A stretch of 13,171 nucleotides of DNA from Candidatus Methylomirabilota bacterium (lineage in GTDB: Bacteria; Methylomirabilota; Methylomirabilia; Methylomirabilales; CSP1-5), in NCBI GenBank assembly GCA_023249165.1, contig JAHFDE010000051.1, forward strand, positions 1-13,171, in the 5' to 3' direction. Made by a program: the position numbers and the translations under genes. Position 1 is the first letter of the stretch, and every line of letters begins with the position of its first letter. Shown piece after piece: positions 1-7,255 of this stretch. The notes below the pieces were generated by a model. The model did no database searches and was not told where the DNA came from. It saw only the letters and a list, made by a program, of their open reading frames with translations.

Positions 1-978
1 TACGCGTCGACGGTGGCGGAGCTGTACGAGGCCGCCACGCAGGTCAGCGGGTCCCTGGACCTGGACGAGACGCTGCAGAAGATCGCTCGGGGCGCGGCGG
101 CTTCGACCGATGCTGCCTCCAGTACGATCATCCTGTTCGACGAGTGGGGCGAAGTGACTCACGTGGTCGACTGGGAGGTGGGGGAGATCGAGGTGCGGAA
201 GTCGGGCGTCTCGCGCCAAGTCTGGGAGACCGGTCGGCCCGTCGTCCTTCCCGATTTCGGGTTGGTCCCGGCTGGCACGGTGAATCCCCGACTGCTGGCG
301 TTGGGGCGGCAGGCGGCGGTCTGTCTCCCCCTGCAGGTGCGGGAGCGGGTGCGCGGGGTCATGTGGGTGCACTACAATGAACCCCGCCGGGTCGCCGAAG
401 AGGATCTCCACCTCCTCGCCTCTTTCGCCAACCAGGCGGCCATTGCCATCGAGAACGCTCGCCTGTTTGCGGAGACGCGGCGGCTTGCCAACACGGATGC
501 CTTGACGGGACTCTACAATCACCGCTACTTCTATCACCTCCTCGATGCAGAGATGAAGCGGGCTCGTCGGTACGGCCGCACCCTTTCCCTGATCATGATC
601 GATATCGATCACTTCAAGCAGTACAATGACCGCTACGGGCATCTGGCGGGCGATGAGGCCTTGCGCTGCTTGGCCCAGATCCTCCGAAAGAATTCCCGCC
701 GCGTGGATTCGGCTGCGCGGTACGGCGGAGAGGAGTTTGCCATCATCCTGCCGGAGACCGACCTCGCCCAGGCCGCGGTGCAAGCTGAGCGCATGCGCAC
801 GGCGGCCGTAGAACAGCCGTGGCCTGAAGGTCATCTCACGATCAGTGCCGGGGCGGCTGCCCTCACGCCGACGATGTCCAAAGTAGAAGACGTGGTCCGG
901 GAGGCAGATCGAGCCCTCTATCAAGCCAAGGCGGCCGGGCGGAACCAGGTGTGCCTCGGCCCGCCCCATTCCCCGTGA
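1..978 (+). CDS. GAF-GGDEF diguanylate cyclase, probably 5'-truncated
   Basis: Makes the second messenger cyclic di-GMP from two GTP under control of a GAF sensor domain; cytosolic, as no membrane segment is visible. Counting from the GTG at 13, residues about 5-150 form a GAF domain, opening with LYEAATQVSGSLDLDETL and ending in a helix (NQAAIAIENARLF) that links to the cyclase. The GGDEF domain spans about 160-315: IDIDHFKQYND is the metal/substrate segment, GGEEF (238-242) is the active site, and RRVD (229-232) is an intact RxxD inhibitory site, so an active, product-inhibited enzyme is expected. The frame is open to base 1 and the GTG at 13 has no ribosome binding site, so more sensor domains probably lie upstream. 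The ligand of the GAF domain cannot be told. The gene ends 40 bases before pgpA and need not share its transcript. Confidence 0.93.
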   Translation, partial: YASTVAELYEAATQVSGSLDLDETLQKIARGAAASTDAASSTIILFDEWGEVTHVVDWEVGEIEVRKSGVSRQVWETGRPVVLPDFGLVPAGTVNPRLLALGRQAAVCLPLQVRERVRGVMWVHYNEPRRVAEEDLHLLASFANQAAIAIENARLFAETRRLANTDALTGLYNHRYFYHLLDAEMKRARRYGRTLSLIMIDIDHFKQYNDRYGHLAGDEALRCLAQILRKNSRRVDSAARYGGEEFAIILPETDLAQAAVQAERMRTAAVEQPWPEGHLTISAGAAALTPTMSKVEDVVREADRALYQAKAAGRNQVCLGPPHSP

Positions 979-983
979 CACCG

Positions 984-1012
984 TTGACAGGCTAGGCCCC
1001 TGGGTCTACTCT
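984..1012 (+). promoter_or_regulatory. Candidate sigma-70-type promoter for the pgpA operon
   Basis: A perfect TTGACA (984-989) is followed by a 17-base spacer and TACTCT (1007-1012), a weak -10 that keeps the TA start and final T. Transcription would begin at about 1019, which is the pgpA GTG itself. No AGGAGG-like sequence lies between the promoter and the start codon. Spacing and the -35 are strong; the -10 is weak, and no start-site data are available. Confidence 0.5.
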
Positions 1013-1018
1013 CACACC

Positions 1019-1477
1019 GTGAGCACCCGTCCCTTTTCCCACACGCTCGTGGTGGCGATTGCGACCGGGGGATACGTGGGCACCCTGTCTCGGGCCCCGG
1101 GAACGCTCGGGAGCCTCCTCGGGCTGGTGCTTCTCTGGCCCTTAGGTGCCGGGGTCGCCCGGGCCCTGGTGACCGTTTTCCTCATCGGGGCCGGGATCGT
1201 GATTGCCGGACGGGCGGCCCGGATCATGGGGGCGCAGGACCCCCCGGCCATCATTATCGACGAGGTGGTTGGCATCGCCGTGGCGACAATGCTGCTCCCA
1301 TCTCGGCTGCTGGAGCGCATCGTGGCCTTCGTCCTCTTTCGCCTTTTCGATGTCACCAAGCCCTTCCCCGCTCGGCAGGCGGAGCGTCTTTCGGGAGGGC
1401 TGGGGATCGTCGGCGATGATCTGGTGGCCGGCATCTATGCCAACCTCGTTGTCCAGGTGTGGCTGCTCCTCTCATGA
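1019..1477 (+). CDS. pgpA: Phosphatidylglycerophosphatase A
   Basis: Dephosphorylates phosphatidylglycerol phosphate to phosphatidylglycerol, the last step of that phospholipid's synthesis at the inner membrane. The 152 residues fit the family. Seen: APGTLGS (26-32), the acidic patch DPPAIIIDEVVG (74-85), FRLFDVTKPFPAR (107-119) and GDDLVAGIYANL (132-143), which together give the conserved acidic residues of the PgpA fold. Hydrophobic stretches at about 30-65, 80-93 and 136-152 fit membrane segments. The GTG at 1019 is the first available in-frame start and places the glycine-rich N-terminal motif correctly, yet it has no Shine-Dalgarno sequence; see the promoter entry. The stop overlaps the cinA start (ATGA at 1474-1477), so the two are probably coupled in translation. 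Confidence 0.93.
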   Translation: MSTRPFSHTLVVAIATGGYVGTLSRAPGTLGSLLGLVLLWPLGAGVARALVTVFLIGAGIVIAGRAARIMGAQDPPAIIIDEVVGIAVATMLLPSRLLERIVAFVLFRLFDVTKPFPARQAERLSGGLGIVGDDLVAGIYANLVVQVWLLLS

Positions 1478-2730
1478 AGGCCAAGAATGCAGAGATCGTC
1501 GGCATCGGGACCGAGCTGCTCCAGGGGGCGCTTGAGGACACCAATGGGCGCTTTCTCGCGGAGGCGCTCCACGGGATCGGCATCGAGGTTGTATACCGGA
1601 CGACGGTCGGGGACGACCGGCAGCGGATCCGTGAGGTGCTGCAACAGGCCCTCGATCGCGCGGCCGTCGTGGTGGCCACGGGTGGGCTGGGCCCGACCGA
1701 GGATGATCGCACCCTGGATGCGCTGGCGGATGTCACCGGCAGCCCCCTCATCCTCCACGGGGAGACCCTGAAACGGATTGAGGAGCGATTCACCCGGCGG
1801 CGGGTCGCGATGCCGGAATCCGTCAGGCGTCAGGCCATGGTCCCGGAGGGCGCCCTCGTCTTGCCGAACCGGCATGGGACGGCCCCGGGCCTGGTGTGGC
1901 ACGAGGGTGGGCACCTCCTCGTCGTCCTGCCCGGCCCGCCGCGCGAGGTGCGGCCACTCTTCACCGAGCAGGTCTTGCCGATCATTCTGAAGGGGACCGG
2001 GCGCGGCCGGCGGATCCGCACGCGGACCATCAAGGTCTGTGGGCTCCTTGAATCGCAAGTGGAAGAGCGGATCATCGATCTGCTCCGCGCCGACCCTGGG
2101 ACCGTCGGCCTTCTCGCGCGTCCGGGGGAAATCCATGTGCGGGTCACGATATCCGGAACGGCCAGGCGGGTCGTGTCCCAGCTCGACGCATGGGAGCACA
2201 AACTTCGGGACCGGTTGGGCGATGCGGTCTTTGGGGTCGATGACGAGCGCCTGGAGGAGGTGGTGGGGCGCCTTCTCCGCCTCCAGGGGAAAACCGTGGC
2301 GGTGGCCGAGTCCTGCACCGGCGGTCTCATCGTCCATCGGATCACCAACGTCCCCGGCAGCTCCGAGTATTTCGAGCGGGGGATCGTCGCATATAGCAAC
2401 CGCGCCAAGGAGGAGCTGCTCCAGGTGCCCTCCTCTCTCATCGAGCGCCACGGGGCGGTGAGTCCAGAGGTGGCGTGTGCGATGGCGGCCGGGGTTCGGC
2501 GCCTCGCCGGGACCGATCTGGGCGTGGGGGTGACCGGAATTGCGGGTCCTGGGGGCGGCACCGAAGCCAAGCCGGTGGGGCTGACCTACATTGCCCTCGC
2601 CGACCTGCAGGGGGAGGAGTGGTGTGAGCACCGGTTCCGGTTCGCCCGGGAGGAGAACAAGCTTTGGGGCTCGCAGATGGCCCTGGAGGCGCTGCGCCGC
2701 TCCCTGCTCAAGGCGACCGTAAAGAAGTAA
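1474..2730 (+). CDS. cinA: CinA family protein (N-terminal MoaB-like domain plus C-terminal NMN amidohydrolase domain)
   Basis: Two-domain CinA of 418 residues, the usual full length. The N-terminal half is a molybdopterin-binding-like domain (KAKNAEIVGIGTELLQG at the start, then GGLGPTEDDRTLDAL), which in characterised relatives hydrolyses ADP-ribose-type pyrophosphates. The C-terminal domain carries AESCTGGLI with the serine typical of PncC-type nicotinamide mononucleotide deamidases, followed by PGSSEYFERGIVAYSNRAK and VGVTGIAGPGGGTEAKPVG. The expected role is recycling NMN to NaMN in NAD metabolism; the old competence-induced name does not imply natural transformation. A start at GTG 1459 is possible, but the ATG at 1474 gives the usual CinA N-terminus and overlaps the pgpA stop by four bases. 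The ribosome binding site is weak, which fits coupling to pgpA. Confidence 0.93.
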   Translation: MKAKNAEIVGIGTELLQGALEDTNGRFLAEALHGIGIEVVYRTTVGDDRQRIREVLQQALDRAAVVVATGGLGPTEDDRTLDALADVTGSPLILHGETLKRIEERFTRRRVAMPESVRRQAMVPEGALVLPNRHGTAPGLVWHEGGHLLVVLPGPPREVRPLFTEQVLPIILKGTGRGRRIRTRTIKVCGLLESQVEERIIDLLRADPGTVGLLARPGEIHVRVTISGTARRVVSQLDAWEHKLRDRLGDAVFGVDDERLEEVVGRLLRLQGKTVAVAESCTGGLIVHRITNVPGSSEYFERGIVAYSNRAKEELLQVPSSLIERHGAVSPEVACAMAAGVRRLAGTDLGVGVTGIAGPGGGTEAKPVGLTYIALADLQGEEWCEHRFRFAREENKLWGSQMALEALRRSLLKATVKK

Positions 2731-2761
2731 GACGGTCGGCGCCGCTTCGCATGCACCCGCC

Positions 2762-3328
2762 ATGAGACTGTTTATCGCCATCAACGTGGATCCCGCCCTG
2801 CGGGCTCCTCTGGCAGCGGTCCAGGCAAACCTCAAGACGACGGCGGCGCCGGTGAGCTGGGTCAAGCCAGAGAACCTCCATTTCACCCTCAAGTTCCTGG
2901 GAGAAGTCCCTGCGGTCCGCCTGCCCGCCCTCCAGGAGACCTTTCGGTCGTCCGTGGCAGGTATAGGCCGCTTCACCCTGTTGCTCGCCGGTCTCGGGAC
3001 CTTTCCGCCGAGGGGAAGGCCTCGGGTGGTCTGGGTCGGGGTGGAGCAGGGGGTTGAGGAGATGAAGACGCTCCAGGGGCGCATCGACGAGATCCTCCTC
3101 CCCCTCGGCTTCGCTCGGGAGACGCGGCCCTTTCAGCCCCATCTCACCCTGGGTCGCGTGAAGGATGTCGGGCGGCTCGATGCGCTGCTCACATATATCC
3201 GAGGTGCGGAGATCGGACAGGTGGGACAGATGCACGTCCGGTGTGTGGACCTCATGCGGAGTGAGCTGCACCCGGCTGGGGCCGTCTACACGCGGGTCGA
3301 GTCGGTTCCATTGTCGGAGGAGAACTGA
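2762..3328 (+). CDS. thpR: RNA 2',3'-cyclic phosphodiesterase (2H family)
   Basis: Hydrolyses 2',3'-cyclic phosphodiester ends of RNA to the 2'-phosphate; the family was earlier called 2'-5' RNA ligase. At 188 residues it has the normal family size. Both catalytic HxT motifs are present, HFTLKFLG (H40, T42) and HLTLGRVK (H127, T129), and MRLFIAINVD is the typical first strand. The GRPRVVWVGV strand (85-94) is also characteristic. The natural substrate in bacteria is not settled. It lies 31 bases after cinA, and its stop shares one base with the next start (TGATG at 3326-3330), so it sits in a pgpA-cinA-thpR-glycerate kinase run. No clear Shine-Dalgarno precedes the ATG at 2762. Confidence 0.93.
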   Translation: MRLFIAINVDPALRAPLAAVQANLKTTAAPVSWVKPENLHFTLKFLGEVPAVRLPALQETFRSSVAGIGRFTLLLAGLGTFPPRGRPRVVWVGVEQGVEEMKTLQGRIDEILLPLGFARETRPFQPHLTLGRVKDVGRLDALLTYIRGAEIGQVGQMHVRCVDLMRSELHPAGAVYTRVESVPLSEEN

Positions 3329-4665
3329 TGTCCGGCCCGAGGGGGACGGGAAAGCTCAGGAAGGCGGCCGGGGAGATCTTCCAGGCAGCGCTTGATGCGG
3401 CCAATCCCCGGATTGCGATTCATCGCCATGTGCGTCGGGAGGGGGAGAATCTGCTGGTGGATGGAGCAGTGTACGATCTCGGCCCGGGAAGGGTGGTCGT
3501 CGTCGGTGCGGGGAAGGCCTGTGCCGCGATGGCGGCCGCTGTGGAGGAGGTCCTCGGGGATCGGATCCGCGACGGGGTGGTGGTGGTGAAGGATGGGACC
3601 GCCCTTCCCCTGCGGCGCATCCGGGTCACCCAGGCGGGCCATCCCGTCCCCGATGCGCGCGGGGCGGAGGGGACCTCGGCGATCCTCGCGCTGCTCACCG
3701 AGACCCGCCCAGAGGACCTGGTGATCGTCCTCATCTCGGGCGGCGGCTCGGCCCTGCTTCCAGCCCCCGTCGCGGGGATCAACCTCATCGAGAAGCAGGC
3801 GATGACTCGCGCGCTGCTCGCCTGCGGTGCGACCATTGAAGAGATCAATGCCGTCAGGAAACATTGCTCGCGGGTCAAGGGTGGGCAGATGGCGAGGGCG
3901 CTCTTCCCGGCCCGCTCCCTCACCCTGATCCTCTCCGATGTGATCGGCGATCCGCTCGATGCGATCGCCTCCGGCCCGACCGTGCCGGACACGACGACCT
4001 ATGCGGAGGCGCTGGAGATCCTTCGCCGGTACCGTGTCGAGGACCGGATCCCGGTGAGCATTCTCCAGCATCTCGAGCGGGGTGCACGAGGCGAGATTCC
4101 AGAGACGCCCAAGGCCGGCGACCCATGCTTCGCGACCGCCCATCATTGCATCGTCGGGAACAATCTCCAGTCCCTCTTGGCGGCCCGCGATCGGGCGGCG
4201 CGACTGGGATTTCAGGCCCTCCTTCTGACAACGGCGCTCAAAGGGGAGAGCCGGGAGGTGGCCAAGGTACTGGCCGCCCTGCTGCTGGAGATGCGCCGGT
4301 CCGGTCACCCTCTGTCGCCACCCGCCTGTCTCCTCCTCGGCGGCGAGACGACGGTGACGGTGCGCGGGAAAGGAAAGGGGGGCCGCAGCCAAGAGCTCGT
4401 GCTGGCGGGTGCCATCGCCATCGCCGGCGGACGGGACCTGGTCATTTGGAGCGCCGGGACCGATGGGACCGACGGGCCGACCGACGCGGCGGGGGCGGTC
4501 GCGGATGGTGACACCTGGGCTCGGGCGAAAGAGGTCGGGCTCGATCCCCTGCGCGCCCTCGAGGAGAACGACGCCTATCACTTCTTCGAAGGACTCGGCG
4601 ATCTGATCAAGACCGGCCCAACCCTGACCAACGTCATGGACGTCATCCTCCTCCTGGCCGGCTGA
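3328..4665 (+). CDS. gckA: Glycerate 2-kinase, class II (GckA/TtuD type, MOFRL domain)
   Basis: Phosphorylates D-glycerate with ATP to 2-phosphoglycerate, feeding lower glycolysis from the serine cycle, glyoxylate or glycerate degradation. Relatives are often misnamed hydroxypyruvate reductase. The 445 residues match the family. Seen: VVVGAGKA (57-64), ISGGGSAL (136-143), KHCSRVKGGQMAR (178-190) and SGPTVPDTTTY (215-225) in the N-terminal domain, then the C-terminal MOFRL part with LLLGGETTVTVRGKGKGGRSQE (336-356) and GTDGTDGPTDAAGA (377-390). The ATG at 3328 has a good GGAGGAG ribosome binding site at 3317-3323 inside the end of thpR. No other glycerate or C1 pathway gene is in view, so which pathway it serves cannot be told. 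It ends the run; the spacer after it holds the ffh promoter. Confidence 0.9.
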   Translation: MSGPRGTGKLRKAAGEIFQAALDAANPRIAIHRHVRREGENLLVDGAVYDLGPGRVVVVGAGKACAAMAAAVEEVLGDRIRDGVVVVKDGTALPLRRIRVTQAGHPVPDARGAEGTSAILALLTETRPEDLVIVLISGGGSALLPAPVAGINLIEKQAMTRALLACGATIEEINAVRKHCSRVKGGQMARALFPARSLTLILSDVIGDPLDAIASGPTVPDTTTYAEALEILRRYRVEDRIPVSILQHLERGARGEIPETPKAGDPCFATAHHCIVGNNLQSLLAARDRAARLGFQALLLTTALKGESREVAKVLAALLLEMRRSGHPLSPPACLLLGGETTVTVRGKGKGGRSQELVLAGAIAIAGGRDLVIWSAGTDGTDGPTDAAGAVADGDTWARAKEVGLDPLRALEENDAYHFFEGLGDLIKTGPTLTNVMDVILLLAG

Positions 4666-4690
4666 GCGAGACTCTCGAGGAAATTGCTTG

Positions 4691-4719
4691 TTGACGCAGG
4701 AAATACCATCATATATTTT
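4691..4719 (+). promoter_or_regulatory. Candidate promoter for the ffh-rpsP-rplS cluster
   Basis: TTGACG (4691-4696) is followed by TATATT (4712-4717, spacer 15) or, in a second register, TATTTT (4714-4719, spacer 17). It lies in an AT-rich island (about 4681-4730) that stands out in otherwise GC-rich DNA. A start near 4724 would give a leader of about 33 bases, with AGGG (4746-4749) as a weak ribosome binding site before the ffh ATG. Confidence 0.6.
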
Positions 4720-4756
4720 AGAGCTTTATGTCGAGCCTCTCCCATAGGGCGCACCA

Positions 4757-6082
4757 ATGTTTCAGCGCTTGACCGATCGGCTTCAGGCAATATTTAAGAG
4801 GCTTCGCAGCCACGGGAAGCTCACCGAAGAGGAGATTAACACTGCGCTGCGAGACATCCGTCTCGCCCTGCTCGAGGCGGATGTCCACTACGGCGTGGCG
4901 AAGGACTTTCTGAATCGGGTCCGGGAGCGGGCCATTGGCCGCGAGGTCCTTCAGTCGCTCACCCCGGGGCAGCAGGTCGTCAAGATCGTCTTTGAGGAGC
5001 TGGCCCTGCTCTTGGGTGGGAAGGGGATCGGCCTGGTCTCGGCGCCCCACCCTCCGTCGGTGGTGCTGCTGGTCGGGCTCCAGGGGTCCGGGAAGACCAC
5101 CACGGCGGGGAAGCTGGCCACGCTTCTCAAGGGACAGGGGCGGACGCCTCTCCTCGTGGCGGCGGATACGCGTCGGCCCGCAGCGGCATCGCAACTTCAA
5201 GTGGTCGGGGGAAAGATCGGGGTCGAGGTTTTCACCGATCCTCGCGCGTCACCCCCGGATATCTGTCAAGAAGGGGTCCGATACGCCCGAGGGAGGGGCC
5301 TCGACCCGGTGCTCGTGGACACCCAGGGGAGGCTACACATCGATGATGGCCTGATGGCAGAACTCCGGGCCGTCACGGAGGCGGTCCGTCCGGGTGAGAC
5401 CCTCCTGGTGTTGGATGCCATGACCGGTCAGGACGCCCTGGGCGTCGCCACCGCCTTTCATCGCGCGGTGGCCCTCAGCGGTGTGATCCTCACCAAGCTG
5501 GATGGGGATGCCCGGGGAGGGGCGGCCCTCTCTGTTCGGGCCGTGACCGGATGTCCCATCAAGTTCATCGGCGTCGGAGAGAAGCTGGACGCGCTCGAGC
5601 CGTTTCATCCAGAACGGATGGCCTCGCGGATCCTCGGGATGGGCGATGTCCTGTCCCTGGTGGAGCGGGCAGAGGCCGCGGTGGATCGGGCGCGGGCTGA
5701 GGAGCTGGCGCGAAAGATCCAGCGGGATGCGTATACGCTGGAGGACTTTCGCGACCAGCTCGTCCAGATGCAACGGATGGGGTCGATCGAGGAGATCCTG
5801 GAGATGCTCCCGGGCTTCCCTGCGGGGATGGGCGGCCTGCAGGTCGACGGCAGGGCGTTCACCCGGATGGAAGCCATCCTGAATTCCATGACTCGGGAGG
5901 AGCAGCGCAACCCGGCGATCCTGAATGGGAGCCGGCGTCAGCGCATCGCCAAGGGGTCCGGGACATCGGTGGCGGAGGTGAACCAGCTCTTGCGGCAGTT
6001 TCAACAGAGCCAGCGACTGATGCGACAGGTGCTCCAGGCGGGGAAGAAGAGGAAAGGACCGGGGATATTCCCCCTGGGGTAG
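4757..6082 (+). CDS. ffh: Signal recognition particle protein Ffh (SRP54)
   Basis: GTPase that, with 4.5S/6S RNA, binds signal sequences on ribosomes and hands them to FtsY at the membrane. Its 441 residues are normal. N domain at about 1-90 (MFQRLTDRLQAIFKRL, KLTEEEI); G domain with P-loop GLQGSGKTT (107-115), AADTRRPAAASQL (135-147), G3 at DTQGRLHID (188-196), TKLDGDARGGAAL (246-258) and GVGEKLDALEPFHPERMASRILGMGD (272-297); M domain from about 326 with the RNA-binding signature NGSRRQRIAKGSG (390-402). Methionines sit at M337, M341, M350, M358, M371 and M378, fitting a signal-sequence groove. The G3 motif reads DTQGR where the family normally has DTAGR; the reading frame is clean. No SRP RNA gene was recognised nearby. 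First gene of the translation cluster. Confidence 0.97.
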   Translation: MFQRLTDRLQAIFKRLRSHGKLTEEEINTALRDIRLALLEADVHYGVAKDFLNRVRERAIGREVLQSLTPGQQVVKIVFEELALLLGGKGIGLVSAPHPPSVVLLVGLQGSGKTTTAGKLATLLKGQGRTPLLVAADTRRPAAASQLQVVGGKIGVEVFTDPRASPPDICQEGVRYARGRGLDPVLVDTQGRLHIDDGLMAELRAVTEAVRPGETLLVLDAMTGQDALGVATAFHRAVALSGVILTKLDGDARGGAALSVRAVTGCPIKFIGVGEKLDALEPFHPERMASRILGMGDVLSLVERAEAAVDRARAEELARKIQRDAYTLEDFRDQLVQMQRMGSIEEILEMLPGFPAGMGGLQVDGRAFTRMEAILNSMTREEQRNPAILNGSRRQRIAKGSGTSVAEVNQLLRQFQQSQRLMRQVLQAGKKRKGPGIFPLG

Positions 6083-6117
6083 GGTCGGATCCATGGGCTG
6101 GGAAGGGAGGTGATCGG

Positions 6118-6399
6118 ATGGCCGTACGGCTCAGGTTGAAGCGGATCGGAACCAACAAGCGGCCCATCTTTCGGATTGTGGTGGCGGATGCCCGCACCCC
6201 CCGGGATGGCCGCGTCATCGAGAGCATCGGGGTCTACAATCCTCTCCAGAAGTCCGCAGCACTAACCCTTGATGAGGAGAAGGCCCTCTCCTGGCTTCAA
6301 AGGGGTGCGCGGCCGACGGCGACGGTGCGGGAGCTCCTTTCGACCGCTGGGGTTTTGGAGCGGTTTGCCGGCCTCAGGAGGACTCGGAAAAGCGCTTGA
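6118..6399 (+). CDS. rpsP: 30S ribosomal protein S16
   Basis: Small-subunit protein that stabilises the 16S rRNA 5' domain during assembly. The 93 residues carry the S16 N-terminus MAVRLRLKRIGTNKRPIFRIVVADARTPRDGR and the typical IESIGVYNP segment (35-43), followed by LDEEKALSWLQRGARPT (51-67). The ATG at 6118 has a strong AGGGAGGTG ribosome binding site ending eight bases or less upstream, in keeping with high expression. It follows ffh by 35 bases, the usual order. The C-terminal tail after the conserved core is short and basic (RRTRKSA). Confidence 0.97.
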   Translation: MAVRLRLKRIGTNKRPIFRIVVADARTPRDGRVIESIGVYNPLQKSAALTLDEEKALSWLQRGARPTATVRELLSTAGVLERFAGLRRTRKSA

Positions 6400-6423
6400 C
6401 GTCGAGCGGCTCATTGATCGGGG

Positions 6424-6452
6424 CCTGGGGGGCGAGGGCCACCTCCCTCAGG
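6424..6452 (+). other. Possible RNA stem-loop between rpsP and khpA
   Basis: Bases 6424-6432 (CCTGGGGGG) can pair with 6444-6452 (TCCCTCAGG) in the transcript: nine pairs, two of them G-U, around an 11-base loop. No T-run follows, so it is not a standard terminator; it might lower khpA and downstream expression relative to rpsP or act in RNA processing. In G-rich DNA such a stem could be chance. The rest of the 93-base gap shows nothing else. Confidence 0.25.
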
Positions 6453-6492
6453 ACTTCTTGGGACGGGCCGCGACGGCACTGAGGAGGCGGAC

Positions 6493-6726
6493 GTGTTGAA
6501 GGAACTGGTGGAGTATATCGCGAAGGCCTTGGTGGACAACCCCGATGCGGTGATCGTGGAGGCGGTCGAGGACGAGAAGACGACGATGCTCAGGCTCAAG
6601 GTGGCCCAATCGGATTTGGGGCGGGTGATCGGGAAGCAGGGACGGACCGCAAGGGCGATGCGGACGCTGCTTCACGCGACAGCGGCCAAGTCTCGGCGAC
6701 GGGCGGTGCTTGAGATCGTCGAGTAG
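6493..6726 (+). CDS. khpA: KhpA, small KH-domain RNA-binding protein
   Basis: RNA-binding protein of 77 residues consisting of one type II KH domain, with GxxG loop in VIGKQGRTARAMRTLL (45-60). In other bacteria it pairs with KhpB/Jag and affects cell division, envelope growth and many transcripts; whether a KhpB partner exists here is outside the window. It begins MLKELVEYIAKALVDNPDAV, typical of the family. The GTG at 6493 has a GAGGAGG ribosome binding site at 6481-6487. Its position between rpsP and rimM is the standard one. The stop at 6724-6726 lies four bases before the preferred rimM start, so the two are closely linked. Confidence 0.95.
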   Translation: MLKELVEYIAKALVDNPDAVIVEAVEDEKTTMLRLKVAQSDLGRVIGKQGRTARAMRTLLHATAAKSRRRAVLEIVE

Positions 6727-6730
6727 CCCC

Positions 6731-7255
6731 GTGACGTCTCAAGAGTTATTGGTGCTGGGACGGGTGCTCGGGCCCTGGGGGCTTCGTGGGGCGGTGAAGG
6801 TCCAGTGCCACGCCGAGTCCCGCTCGGTCTTATCTCCGGGGAATGTGGTCATCCTCCGCGGGCCGCGGGGCAGTTCGGAGGCGCTCCTCACAGCGATCCG
6901 GCCTCTCAGGCATCTGCTGGTGGTCACCTTCCAGGGTATCGACAGTCGGAAGGCGGCGGAGGCGGTGCGGGGCTTCGAGATCTGCATTCTGCGGACGGCA
7001 GCCCCGGCGCTGCCGGAGGCGACGTATTATCATCACGACATTCTCGGCCTGACGGTCCAGACGGAGGCGGGGGAGGGGCTCGGCGAGATCGTGGACATCT
7101 GGCCATCGGCTGCTCACGACCTGTATCTGGTTCGGCGGGATGCCGGGGAGTGGCTCCTGCCCGCCGTCCGGGCGTTCATCCTCCGGGTTGATTTGGCGAC
7201 GCGCGTGATGGTCGTTCGGCCGATAGAAGGGTTGGTGGATGCTGAGACGGTATGA
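6731..7255 (+). CDS. rimM: Ribosome maturation factor RimM
   Basis: Binds S19 in the 30S head and helps late 16S rRNA maturation. From GTG 6731 it has 174 residues, the usual size. The N-terminal RimM barrel starts LLVLGRVLGPWGLRGAVKVQCHAE, with the glycine pattern of the family, and the C-terminal PRC-barrel includes YYHHDILGLTVQTEAGEGLGEIVDIWPSAAHDLYLV followed by EWLLPAVRAFILRVDLATRVMVV. A TTG at 6710 would add seven residues and overlap khpA; GTG 6731 gives the usual N-terminus, but neither start has a clear Shine-Dalgarno, so coupling to khpA is likely. It overlaps trmD by 17 bases. Confidence 0.94.
   Translation: MTSQELLVLGRVLGPWGLRGAVKVQCHAESRSVLSPGNVVILRGPRGSSEALLTAIRPLRHLLVVTFQGIDSRKAAEAVRGFEICILRTAAPALPEATYYHHDILGLTVQTEAGEGLGEIVDIWPSAAHDLYLVRRDAGEWLLPAVRAFILRVDLATRVMVVRPIEGLVDAETV

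Noticed and set aside
937..966. GGGCGG...CCGCCC as a terminator after the cyclase gene
   Set aside because: Six-base stem with an 18-base loop inside coding sequence and no T-run.
1435..3084. 549-codon open frame on the minus strand opposite cinA and thpR
   Set aside because: Shadow of cinA/thpR with low-complexity composition, no domain and no ribosome binding signal.
3286..4581. 431-codon minus-strand open frame opposite the glycerate kinase
   Set aside because: Antisense shadow; the plus-strand reading has clear family motifs throughout.
4666..4756. SRP (4.5S/6S) RNA gene or terminator next to ffh
   Set aside because: No GGAA/GGGCAG-type SRP tetraloop helix seen; CGAGACTCTCG at 4670-4680 would leave a one-base loop and lacks a T-run.
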